A stretch of 6,935 nucleotides of DNA from Methylacidiphilaceae bacterium (GCA_028687155.1 JAQUAR010000079.1:1-6935), one strand, 5' to 3'. Positions 1 to 5,754 are shown, numbered from the stretch's first letter. The notes: generated by a model from the letters alone, not told the origin. Numbers and translations are program-made.

Positions 1-156
1 CCGTCCATGGCCAGCGCCTGCGGCAGCAGGCCGCCCTGCGCCTGCAGCCAGTCGGTGAGCCGGGAAGCGAAGGCTTCGGGATCTATACGGGTGAGCACCT
101 GGTAAAAGACACTGTAGCCGGGAACCGGCCCATGTTTGGTGAAAAGCGGGCTTTTT
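1..156 (-). pseudogene. ISAs1-like transposase, partial, cut by window edge
   Basis: On the minus strand this frame reads through VPGYSVFYQVLTRIDPEAF, then a W-L-Q-A-Q segment and LPQALAMDG at the window edge. That is the pattern of ISAs1-type (H-repeat-associated) DDE transposases just before and at the first catalytic aspartate, where the family has a conserved A-x-D-G-K-T. The rest of the protein lies beyond position 1. The frame stays open upstream to a stop at 255-257, but the residues encoded upstream of about 150 do not resemble the N-terminal 60-90 residues usual in the family. I see no ATG with a ribosome binding site, so the 5' part is probably lost or frameshifted. The assignment rests on about 45 residues. 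The 5' boundary given is approximate. Confidence 0.6.
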
Positions 157-190
157 GACGACGGCTCCCGGGTTGGGGAAGGAAAGTTTG

Positions 191-219
191 CAAAAATGTA
201 GTGCCACACTGTGAATAAC
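191..219 (+). repeat. Left copy of imperfect direct repeat flanking IS1634 transposase
   Basis: CAAAAATG, TAGTGCCA and then TGAATAAC occur in this order here. The same blocks recur in the same orientation at 1968-2002 (CAAAAATG, a GGCCC insert, TGTAGTGCCA, TGAAATAAC). TGTAGTGCCA is identical at 197-206 and 1981-1990. Because the copies are direct rather than inverted, they are not ordinary terminal inverted repeats of one element. They could be a long target duplication or two like-oriented element ends. Confidence 0.5.
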
Positions 220-303
220 TTTATCGCATGCAAGTAGCCTTGTGATCTTGCACATCACGATGCTGCACAGTAATGCTATGTCATCTTTCTGCGCACCCTG
301 CGG

Positions 304-1953
304 TTGCGTCGGAAGGACGGGAGCGAGGCGGAGTATGTCCGCTTGGTCGAAAGCGACCGGGAAAAGGGACGGGTCAAGCAGCGGATCGTCGCGACTCTTG
401 GCCGCAAGGATCTCTTGGCACCCCACTTGGATCGGCTCGCGGAGTTGCTCGGGCGGAGCGCGCCGGCTTCTCGGAGAGCGCTTGAGCCTCAGGAATCCAC
501 AGTTTGGGGTCCAACGCTTGTCGCCAGACATCTCTGGAAGGAGCTGGGTCTGGAAGAGCTCTTGGAGGAGAAGAGGGGGAAAGGCAAAGGACTCTCCCTT
601 GCGGAACGGGCGTTCGTCCTTGTGGTCAACCGGCTCTTGTCCCCGGGGAGCGAACACGCCTTGGCCCAGTGGCTGGAGACCGACTACGTTCCCGACGGGA
701 GAGGAGAGCGGATCCGGCCGGTCTGGAAGCAGAATGGCCGAGTTCGGGTCGACCACCGCTTCCTTTGGCCATGGTACCGGACCCTTGACGAGCTCATAGG
801 GCGGAAGGAGCGGATCGAGGAAGGGCTCTTTGCCCGGCTGCGGGATCTCTTTTCTCTTAAGCCCGAGATGGTCTTCTATGATTTGACTTCCTCCTATTTC
901 GAAGGGGAAGGCCCCGAGGGTTTGGCTCAATACGGCTACAGCCGGGACCAGCGGGAGGGAAACCGGCAGATCCTCTTGGGGGTCGTCATGGCCAATGGCT
1001 GGCCGATTGCCCACCATGTCTTCTGGGGCAATCGGCACGATTCGGAAACGGTGCAGCCGATCGTCGCCGATTTGGAGAAACGCTTCGGGTTGCGTCGGAT
1101 CGTCTTCGTCGGGGACCGGGGGATGGTGAGCACGGCCAACTTGGGCTTCCTGTGGAGCCAGGGGCATGGGTTTTTGGTCGGCTTACGCCGACGAAGGAGC
1201 CCGGAGGTCTTGGAGTATGTCCGCAAGGCCCAGAGCGGTTCCTGGCAGCCCTGCTCTCCGGAGGAAAAGGATCGGGTCTGCGAAGTCGAGGGAGCGCTTC
1301 CCGGGCAGCGGATCTTCGTGGTCGAAAGCGCCGAGCGGCTGGCCTACGAGCAGGCCATGCGGGAGAGGGATGTCACGAAGACCCGGGAAGAGTTGGGCAA
1401 ACTCGCCAAGCGTATCGAAAAAGGAGAGCTTCGGAATCGGGAAGAGATCGGAGCCTCCGTTGCCCGGATCCTCTCTCTCTATCGCGGCCCCCGCTACTTC
1501 CGCTGGAGTCTGCGGGCGGGCAAGCTCCAAGTATCCGAAGAGCCGGTGGAGACCGAAAAGCTTCTGGAGGGGAAGTACGTGATCCTCACCGAGGAAAAGG
1601 ATCTCTCCCCGCTCGAGGCGGTCCGGGCCTACAAGGAGCTCTCCGAGGTGGAAAGAGCGTTCCGGAAGCTCAAGGACGTCCTGGAGCTTCGTCCGATCTA
1701 CCACCACAATCCCAAACGGGTGCGGGCGCACGTCTTCGTCGCCGCCTTGGCCTTCCTGCTCGACCGGCTCCTGGAGAAGAAACTCAAGGCGGCCAATCTG
1801 CCCTTCTCCAGCGAGCAAGCTTGGGTTGCCCTCCGAACCATCCATCTGGTGGAGTTCGCCTTCGGGAGTGAAAAACGTCGTGGGGTCACCGCCGGGAATC
1901 ATCAGGCCCGGCAAATCCTCTCTACCTTACGCATCTCTGCCCGGGAGCCGTAG
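304..1953 (+). CDS. IS1634-family transposase (IS4-superfamily DDE)
   Basis: This transposase catalyses cut-and-paste movement of its own element with an RNase H-like DDE fold. Numbered from the TTG at 304, the first catalytic aspartate is D193 in VFYDLTSSYFEGEG, followed by GYSRDQREGNRQI. The second is D271 in IVFVGDRGM. The acidic residue is E450 in YKELSEVERAFRKLK, the IS4-superfamily Y-(x6)-E-(x6)-K block. The N-terminus (YVRLVESDREKGRVKQR) is also typical of IS1634 proteins. At 549 residues the length fits the family. No in-frame ATG exists: a stop sits at 271-273, and the only initiators after it are CTG or TTG codons (289, 298, 304). The ATGs at 273 and 278 are in another frame. Use of a non-ATG start, or a small lesion at the 5' end, is therefore likely. 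The body of the frame is uninterrupted. Confidence 0.9.
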   Translation: MRRKDGSEAEYVRLVESDREKGRVKQRIVATLGRKDLLAPHLDRLAELLGRSAPASRRALEPQESTVWGPTLVARHLWKELGLEELLEEKRGKGKGLSLAERAFVLVVNRLLSPGSEHALAQWLETDYVPDGRGERIRPVWKQNGRVRVDHRFLWPWYRTLDELIGRKERIEEGLFARLRDLFSLKPEMVFYDLTSSYFEGEGPEGLAQYGYSRDQREGNRQILLGVVMANGWPIAHHVFWGNRHDSETVQPIVADLEKRFGLRRIVFVGDRGMVSTANLGFLWSQGHGFLVGLRRRRSPEVLEYVRKAQSGSWQPCSPEEKDRVCEVEGALPGQRIFVVESAERLAYEQAMRERDVTKTREELGKLAKRIEKGELRNREEIGASVARILSLYRGPRYFRWSLRAGKLQVSEEPVETEKLLEGKYVILTEEKDLSPLEAVRAYKELSEVERAFRKLKDVLELRPIYHHNPKRVRAHVFVAALAFLLDRLLEKKLKAANLPFSSEQAWVALRTIHLVEFAFGSEKRRGVTAGNHQARQILSTLRISAREP

Positions 1954-1967
1954 CCGACCGCAAAGGG

Positions 1968-2002
1968 CAAAAATGGGCCCTGTAGTGCCAATTTGAAATA
2001 AC
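1968..2002 (+). repeat. Right copy of imperfect direct repeat flanking IS1634 transposase
   Basis: This copy lies 14 bp after the transposase stop codon. It carries the same ordered blocks as 191-219: CAAAAATG, TGTAGTGCCA, then TGAAATAAC. It differs mainly by a five-base GGCCC insert between the first two blocks. It probably marks or adjoins the right end of the IS1634 element. Confidence 0.5.
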
Positions 2003-2008
2003 GGGTAC

Positions 2009-2032
2009 TGTCTCGCAACGACTTACGAGACA
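2009..2032. repeat. Inverted repeat TGTCTCG-N10-CGAGACA
   Basis: A perfect 7-bp stem (2009-2015 with 2026-2032) encloses a 10-nt loop. Two further A-T pairs can form inside the loop after one mismatch. It lies in the short gap between the right IS1634 repeat and the truncated IS1380 gene, where it marks a rearrangement junction. No T-run follows, so it is not a convincing terminator. Its role is unknown. Confidence 0.4.
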
Positions 2033-2043
2033 TTCCCCCAAAC

Positions 2044-2631
2044 ATGGGCTACCTCTTCGGCTTGGCCCGCAACGAGCGCGTGTGCCGGAACATTAAGGCG
2101 TCGATGGAGCAAACCCGTCGTCTGCACGAGTCGAGTGGCAAACCGGCCCGCTTCTTTACCGAGTTTGCGTACCGCACCTTGAGCAGCTGGTCGAGGGAGC
2201 GCCGGGTGGTCGCCAAAGCCGAGTACCAGGAAAGAGGAGAGAATCCGCGTTTTGTCGTGACCTCTCTCTCCACCGAGGAGTGGCCCGCCCAAAACCTTTA
2301 CGAGAAGCTCTACTGTGCTCGTGGCGACATGGAGGATCGGATTAAGGAACAGCTCTACCACTTTGCCGACCGGCTCTCGACCGCGCAAATGGCCAGCAAC
2401 CAACTTCGGCTCTACTTCTCGGCTCTTGCTTACACGCTGGTTGAAGCGCTGCGACGGCTGGGTCTGCGAGGAACGGACTGGGCCGAGGCCCAGGTCGACA
2501 CCCTCCGGCTCAAGCTCTTTAAGATCGGCACGCTGGTCCGAGTCAGCGTCCGCCGCGTCTTCCTCTCGATGAGCAGCGCCTATCCTTGGAAAAGCCTCTT
2601 TACCCACGCCTTCCGAGTCCTGCGTTGCTGA
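2044..2631 (+). pseudogene. IS1380-family transposase, C-terminal fragment
   Basis: The 195 residues match the C-terminal half of IS1380-type DDE transposases (DDE group 1). GYLFGLARNERV is followed by RRLHESSGKPARFFTEF, then SWSRERRVVAKAEY, then NPRFVVTSLS. Next comes LYCARGDMEDRIKEQ, which carries the catalytic glutamate, followed by FADRLS, NQLRLYFSALAY and LKLFKIGTLVRV. The N-terminal half, with the first two catalytic aspartates, is missing. Upstream of 2044 the frame reads RDIPPN instead of the usual GDSGF-type strand, and it meets a stop at 1999-2001. The ATG at 2044 is thus an internal methionine or chance codon at the break point. The fragment itself has no stops or frameshifts. It is inactive as a transposase. 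Confidence 0.85.
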
Positions 2632-2768
2632 GCATTTCTCAAAACCGCAGTTCTGTTCCTTCGGCAAAGCTTACGATCGGACGGAGCCTTGCTCCACAAC
2701 CGGCTTTTTGCCCTTTACAGCGCTCGTGTTAAGGCAAATCGAACCGAAATCTTGCTCGATCCTTTCAG

Positions 2769-2811
2769 TGGACCCCGATGGCAAGACAGATTTCCTCTGA
2801 ATTTAAGCTGC
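2769..2811 (+). repeat. IS3 terminal inverted repeat, orfB-side end
   Basis: The outer 11 bp are identical to the inverted right end, and the inner part matches imperfectly, with a 9-bp length difference before ATTTAAGCTGC. This end lies downstream of the truncated orfA. Confidence 0.75.
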
Positions 2812-3078
2812 ATCTATTACTTCATTCGCAGCGGAACAGCGCTGCCCTGTTGTTGCGCGGGGAGCATCCCCATGCGCAGCCGGCTTCGGCCCACGCTTCC
2901 CTTCAAAAATCGTCGCCGCCCGCTCCAGGATCTCTTTCTTCCAATGCCCGACCACGACTGGATGCACCCCGTACTGCTGGCCAATCTCGTTGAGCGTCTT
3001 CAACCCCCGGATCGCTTCCATTCCCACCTTCGCCTTGAACTCCGCGCTATGTGCCTTGCGCTTCCTGCCTTCGCTCAT
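2803..3078 (-). pseudogene. IS3-family OrfA, truncated
   Basis: OrfA proteins bind the element ends through an N-terminal helix-turn-helix and supply the front of the OrfAB transposase after frameshifting. Here the 91-residue product starts MSEGRKRKAHSAEFKAKV. It continues through LKTLNEIGQQYGVHPVVV and HWKKEILE, a textbook IS3 HTH, and IFEGKRGPKP. After about residue 74 the family leucine-zipper region is replaced by an unrelated tail ending NEVIDAA, which places a deletion junction near 2856. The ATG at 3078 is chosen because GGGAGG lies 8 nt upstream. An earlier in-frame start near 3120 would put coding sequence in the inverted repeat and is unlikely. No orfB or slippery frameshift site remains. 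Confidence 0.85.
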
Positions 3079-3098
3079 GCCATCACCCTCCCAAGATG

Positions 3099-3132
3099 GC
3101 AGCTTAAATCCCTGTCTCAAAATCGGGGTCCA
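3099..3132 (-). repeat. IS3 terminal inverted repeat, orfA-side end
   Basis: Read on the minus strand, it begins TGGACCCCGATTTTGAGACA and runs into ATTTAAGCTGC just upstream of the orfA ribosome binding site. It is the partner of the left end at 2769-2811. Confidence 0.75.
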
Positions 3133-3177
3133 CTATAAGCCCCCAATATCCAAGCGGTCACTTCACTTGCTTACGAC

Positions 3178-3191
3178 AAACGTGAACGTTT
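3178..3191. promoter_or_regulatory. Small palindrome AAACGT-GA-ACGTTT upstream of FkbM gene
   Basis: This 6-bp inverted repeat with a 2-nt spacer lies about 130 bp before the methyltransferase start, in the 190-bp gap (3133-3322) that should hold its promoter. It could be an operator. An AT-rich 6-bp repeat can also arise by chance, and no convincing -35/-10 pair was found beside it. Confidence 0.2.
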
Positions 3192-3322
3192 TGTTTTCCC
3201 CTGGGGCGAATTGTGTTTGGATGGTGGCAAATAGCCCATGATTTGCGGCGATCGATCTGTTCGGCTTTTTTTGAGTGGTAGGAACAGGGGTGCGGAAGAG
3301 CGGCTTTGAACGGGGGTGACGA

Positions 3323-4288
3323 ATGGAACCGGGACCAAAAGATACGATCGGCGAAGGCCTGAGTGCTTCGCCCAGCCGGAACGGAAATCAGGATGGGCCG
3401 TTCCCCCGCCAGCCCCAGGGCGGGAGCTTCCGGTTCCGGCAGTGGCTCGCGGATCTCGAACCCAGGATCTTTAGGCAATTTGTGCTCTTGCGCAGGCTTG
3501 CCCGGGGAGACGATCTTCCCGGCCTTTCCAAGGCAGCGATCCTTGTGGATTGGCTGCGGGCGAAAGCCGGGTTGGTGCAGGGAAAGGGAGGCGATGGTCT
3601 GCTCCGAATCGCCGGTCGGACCTGGGCCTACGGGCAACGATGTGCGGCAACGGGAGTATACCAGGAAATCTTTGTTTCCCGCGATTATGAATTCCGCTCG
3701 GCGAATCCGGCTCCGCGAATCCTCGACTGCGGTGCTAACATCGGGTTGGCGACTCTCTTCTTCAAGCTCTGCTATCCAGAGAGCCGGATCGATGCTTTCG
3801 AGGTTGATCCAAATTTGGCTGCCCTTTTCGAACGCAATGTCCGAGACAACGGGCTTTCCGACGTGAATGTCCATTGCTGCGCCCTCGCGGGAGCGGCAGG
3901 GGAGATCGACTTTTATCCGCATGGCTATTCTACGTGCGGAAGCCTTTACGCAACCTGGGGGGGTGATAAGACAGTGCGCGTTCCGGCGCACCGCCTTTCG
4001 GAATGGATCGGGGACGAGGTCGATTTCCTCAAGATGGACATCGAAGGGGCCGAATCCGAGGTGATCGCCGAGCTCTTCGAATCGGGAGCGCTCGCCAGGG
4101 TTCGCGAGGCCGTGGTTGAGTATCACCATAACCTCGAAGGAGGGCAGGCGGGTCTCGCGCGATTCCTGGACTTCTGGGAGCGAGCCGGCTTTTCTTATCA
4201 GCTATCGGCGGCTGGAGATCAGGTGACCGGACGACCTTTTCAGTACATTTTGATTCGATTCCGGCGGGTTACGGACTCGCATGGTTAA
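3323..4288 (+). CDS. FkbM-family SAM-dependent methyltransferase
   Basis: The 321-residue product is a predicted cytosolic O- or N-methyltransferase with a Rossmann fold. The SAM-binding motif I is ILDCGANIGLATLFF at residues 133-147. The ribose-binding acid follows in FEVDP at 159-163, with RNVRDNG after it. DFLKMDIEGAESEVI at 234-248 is the FkbM hallmark D-x-E-G-A-E block, and EYHH lies at 266-269. The first 95 residues are polar and Pro/Gly-rich at the very start and not conserved. No signal peptide or membrane segment is seen. The ATG at 3323 follows a GGGGGTG ribosome binding site. FkbM enzymes commonly methylate sugars of O-antigen, glycolipids or natural products, but no glycosyltransferase or biosynthetic gene is next to it, so the substrate is unknown. 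IS remnants on its left suggest acquisition by transfer or a severed operon. The family call is firm. Confidence 0.92.
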   Translation: MEPGPKDTIGEGLSASPSRNGNQDGPFPRQPQGGSFRFRQWLADLEPRIFRQFVLLRRLARGDDLPGLSKAAILVDWLRAKAGLVQGKGGDGLLRIAGRTWAYGQRCAATGVYQEIFVSRDYEFRSANPAPRILDCGANIGLATLFFKLCYPESRIDAFEVDPNLAALFERNVRDNGLSDVNVHCCALAGAAGEIDFYPHGYSTCGSLYATWGGDKTVRVPAHRLSEWIGDEVDFLKMDIEGAESEVIAELFESGALARVREAVVEYHHNLEGGQAGLARFLDFWERAGFSYQLSAAGDQVTGRPFQYILIRFRRVTDSHG

Positions 4289-4860
4289 GACGAAAAGGCC
4301 GAAGGGCGGAAGGGGAGGGAAGTTGTGAGGGTGCGTATGATTGCCTTCTAGAAAATCGCCGTCCGTTGCTGATCGGGCGGGGTAATTTGCCAAGACTGCT
4401 AAGACTACGTCCTTGAACAGATTTCATCGGCCATAGCCCCAAGCATGCGGTCGATGCTGACGCCCTTGCGGTCAGGCAACTTCTGCTTGGCGGCAAGCTT
4501 TTGAATCGCCCTAACGGCCATATTCCAGCTCGCCAAAAGGATGGCCAGAGGCTTCCGAAGCTTCCGGTGCTTGCTAATCGCCGCTTTCCTCAAAGCCGGA
4601 AAGCTGAGGTTGGATCTTCCCGCCTTGGCCACATGAAACAGCGAGGAGGCAATGTTATATTCAGATGGTATTTGCATGACACGGCCTACCGTATTTTGCA
4701 TAAGGCCTTCATGTGCCGAAACAATCCTCAAAATGGTGCGGAAGATGGGTTAAGGTTGGGTGTCCCCACCTTCGCCACGTAACCCACGACAAATAGCAAA
4801 GAATCTCCTCGTGAGGTGCCGCGATGGCGTGCCAGGGGTGGAGCGGTATCTCCGTACGGA
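4289..4860. other. Weakly coding region between FkbM gene and DUF2283 gene
   Basis: Apart from the candidate small gene at 4405-4701, I see nothing recognisable in this 570-bp stretch. The bases after the FkbM stop are purine-rich, without a clean hairpin plus T-run. A perfect 10-bp palindrome, TCCGTACGGA, lies at 4851-4860, directly after the DUF2283 stop on the minus strand, but no T-run follows it, so terminator function is doubtful. A short CCTC-GT-GAGG inverted repeat occurs near 4807-4816. Confidence 0.4.
4405..4701 (-). CDS. Small hypothetical protein, unrecognised
   Basis: I do not recognise this 98-residue product. It is basic, with several Lys/Arg-rich patches (KHRKLRKP, KLAAKQKLPDRKG) and predicted helices such as LAILLASWNMAVRAIQKL. 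That would fit a small nucleic-acid-binding protein or a fragment of a larger one. The start is uncertain. The ATG at 4701 has GAAGG five bases upstream. A second ATG at 4677 and a TTG at 4731 are in the same frame. The codon use looks plausibly coding, but a plus-strand frame of similar length overlaps at 4501-4782, so one of them is a shadow. It is oriented like the downstream operon but separated from it, and it may be a decayed remnant. Confidence 0.35.
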   Translation of the reverse strand: MQNTVGRVMQIPSEYNIASSLFHVAKAGRSNLSFPALRKAAISKHRKLRKPLAILLASWNMAVRAIQKLAAKQKLPDRKGVSIDRMLGAMADEICSRT

Positions 4861-5058
4861 TCACCCTGTGGCCTGAAACTCGATCTTTGGGGCATCGCTG
4901 ACACGCTTCGAGGCGTCGAGGATTTCGAGAGAGATCAGGTTGCCCGCCTCGTCATAGTCCAGGCTCACGCCTGCCTTGCCCTCGTCGCTTTCTACCACCT
5001 GCACGTCCTTGAGGATGACGGTTAGGGTGTCTGTGTGCGAGTCGTAAGTTACCTTCAT
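4861..5058 (-). CDS. DUF2283 family protein, putative antitoxin partner
   Basis: The 65-residue product begins MKVTYDSHTDTLTVIL. It continues VVESDEGKAGVSLDYD, then GNLISLEILDASKRV, the full DUF2283 pattern of a short beta-rich acidic domain. Length matches the family. The ATG at 5058 is preferred to the TTG at 5073 because GGAGGG sits nine bases before it, inside the end of the upstream gene. That ATG overlaps the TGA of the DUF4258 gene (ATGA), so translation is probably coupled. DUF2283 genes often lie next to DUF4258 or similar small genes. The inferred role is an antitoxin that neutralises the preceding protein, with toxin-first gene order as in HigBA or BrnTA. No DNA-binding motif is evident in it, so if it represses the operon it would be by an unknown route. 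Confidence 0.85.
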   Translation of the reverse strand: MKVTYDSHTDTLTVILKDVQVVESDEGKAGVSLDYDEAGNLISLEILDASKRVSDAPKIEFQATG

Positions 5059-5336
5059 TGGTCTTCCCTCCAATATTTGTCAATCTTGCTCGTTCGGTAG
5101 GCGGTGACGACTTCTGCGGGCGACCGATCCACGTCCACGAAGACGCGGATCAGATAGGTCGCTCCCTCCATCTTCTGTCGCGACTGCAGCACGTCTCGTC
5201 CCAGGCAAACGGACAGTCGCTGCTCAGGCTTGGCCAGTATCTTCCGGATGACTTCCTCGTCCAGACCGCGACGCATCATCTCCTGAATCGCATGGGCCGT
5301 GAACACGTAGTCCGAAATCGGTTCAGCCAGGGGCAT
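5055..5336 (-). CDS. DUF4258 family protein, putative RelE/BrnT-like toxin
   Basis: The 93-residue product reads YVFTAHAIQEMMRRGLDEE, then IRKILAKPEQ. A short strand segment with YLIRVFVDVD follows, then PAEVVTAYRTSKIDKYW. This is the DUF4258 layout: an N-terminal helix with the HA-x(3)-M-x-RR-G motif and a C-terminal strand ending in V-V-T-x-Y-R-T-x-K-I-x-K-Y-W. Full family length, no truncation. Many DUF4258 genes are paired with small partner genes and are considered likely type II toxins of the RNase-like small beta-fold kind. The activity here is inferred and has no catalytic proof. It starts three bases after the stop of the upstream gene, and its own stop overlaps the start of the DUF2283 gene. 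GGAGG 11 nt before the ATG is the likely ribosome binding site and lies in a hairpin. Confidence 0.85.
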   Translation of the reverse strand: MPLAEPISDYVFTAHAIQEMMRRGLDEEVIRKILAKPEQRLSVCLGRDVLQSRQKMEGATYLIRVFVDVDRSPAEVVTAYRTSKIDKYWREDQ

Positions 5337-5339
5337 GAC

Positions 5340-5669
5340 CTAAGGTTCCTCCGGAAACCCTAAGGGCGCCTGCGGCGCCCGAAACGCTGCGCTCTTGCGT
5401 TCCGAGAGGAAACTCTGGCGCTCGCCGAGCAACGCATTCACCAGCCCCCAGTCCTCGAGATCCCGCGGAAGCACCTCGAAGAGCGCCTGCGCCATCTTCC
5501 AGAACGGTCCGACTCCCAAGAGGATGCGTTCTCCGAGATGCCCGACCAACTTCTTACGCTTCTCGTCCCCCCAGAGGAGCATGGGGAGGTACAGCGCGTC
5601 AATCAGCGGCGGGTTCGGGTCCATGCCGACGTCCCACCCCTGCCCGGTGCCATTTTCGATTTTTGACAT
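5340..5669 (-). CDS. Hypothetical protein, first gene of the operon
   Basis: I do not recognise this 109-residue product. It begins MSKIENGTGQGWDVGMD and is followed by PPLIDALYLPMLLWGDEKRK. The middle has amphipathic helices (LVGHLGERILLGVGPFWKMA), and the C-terminal part is LVNALLGERQSFLSERKSAAF. No signal peptide or transmembrane segment is clear. Codon third positions are GC-rich, supporting real coding. The ATG at 5669 is chosen because GGGAG and AGGGAGG lie just upstream. Earlier in-frame codons exist (to 5714) but only as non-ATG starts or poor contexts. The stop is three bases before the DUF4258 start, so the three genes are probably one transcript. It may be an accessory or regulatory member of the module, or just a cotranscribed neighbour. 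Confidence 0.65.
   Translation of the reverse strand: MSKIENGTGQGWDVGMDPNPPLIDALYLPMLLWGDEKRKKLVGHLGERILLGVGPFWKMAQALFEVLPRDLEDWGLVNALLGERQSFLSERKSAAFRAPQAPLGFPEEP
5344..5380 (-). promoter_or_regulatory. Tandem hairpins over the DUF4258 ribosome binding site
   Basis: On the minus strand, GGGCGCC-GCA-GGCGCCC (5364-5380) is a perfect 7-bp GC-only stem with a 3-nt loop. It is followed by GGTTTCC-GGA-GGAACC (5344-5359), a 6-bp stem with one bulge. The second stem contains the GGAGG (5348-5352) used by the DUF4258 gene. Both fall in the last codons of the preceding gene. They could tune translation or partly terminate the transcript ahead of the DUF4258/DUF2283 pair. Confidence 0.35.
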
Positions 5670-5715
5670 CCTCCCTGCTCCCATCCATGTGTGTGTATAA
5701 ACACCTATAGCCAAT

Positions 5716-5730
5716 GCGTTGAGTCAACGC
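5716..5730. promoter_or_regulatory. 15-bp palindrome, candidate operator
   Basis: GCGTTGA-G-TCAACGC is a perfect 7-bp inverted repeat around one central base, 47 bp upstream of the operon's first ATG. On the minus strand it contains TTGACT, which could serve as a -35 box, but no well-spaced -10 box follows (GTTTATACAC is the best AT-rich stretch). A repressor site overlapping a promoter would fit an autoregulated toxin-antitoxin locus. Confidence 0.4.
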
Positions 5731-5742
5731 CAACGCGGACGT

Positions 5743-5754
5743 GTCGATATCGAC
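5743..5754. promoter_or_regulatory. 12-bp palindrome, candidate second operator
   Basis: GTCGATATCGAC is a perfect palindrome 13 bp beyond the end of the 15-bp palindrome at 5716-5730. Its sequence is different, so the same protein need not bind both. It is grouped with the other by position only. Confidence 0.3.

Larger units (their letters stand above)
2769..3132. mobile_element. Internally deleted IS3-family element (364 bp, both ends present)
   Basis: TGGACCCCGAT at 2769-2779 is repeated in perfect inversion at 3122-3132. The match continues imperfectly inward: GACAG at 2785-2789 pairs with CTGTC at 3112-3116 at the same offset. ATTTAAGCTGC at 2801-2811 pairs with 3099-3109 after a 9-bp offset. 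TGGACCCCGAT-type ends are usual for IS3 elements. Only the orfA start remains between the ends, and orfB with the DDE catalytic domain is gone. A full IS3-family copy is about 1.2-1.5 kb. No clear 3-5 bp target duplication flanks it (CAG before, CTA after). It could still be moved in trans by a full-length relative. Confidence 0.75.

Noticed and set aside
1183..1914. Long minus-strand frame of 243 codons
   Set aside because: It lies wholly opposite the IS1634 transposase, whose motifs are clear. The product resembles no family and is a GC-driven shadow.
2023..2667. Minus-strand frame of 214 codons
   Set aside because: It is antisense to the IS1380 fragment, which has strong family motifs.
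2689..3138. Plus-strand frame of 149 codons
   Set aside because: It spans the IS3 inverted repeats and runs antisense to the IS3 orfA. No family features.
3178..3200. Palindrome followed by T-rich sequence read as a terminator
   Set aside because: The stem is only 6 bp and AT-rich, the T-run is interrupted by G, and no gene ends just upstream on the plus strand.
3158..4129. Minus-strand frame of 323 codons
   Set aside because: It is antisense to the FkbM gene, and its sequence has no recognisable domain despite its length.
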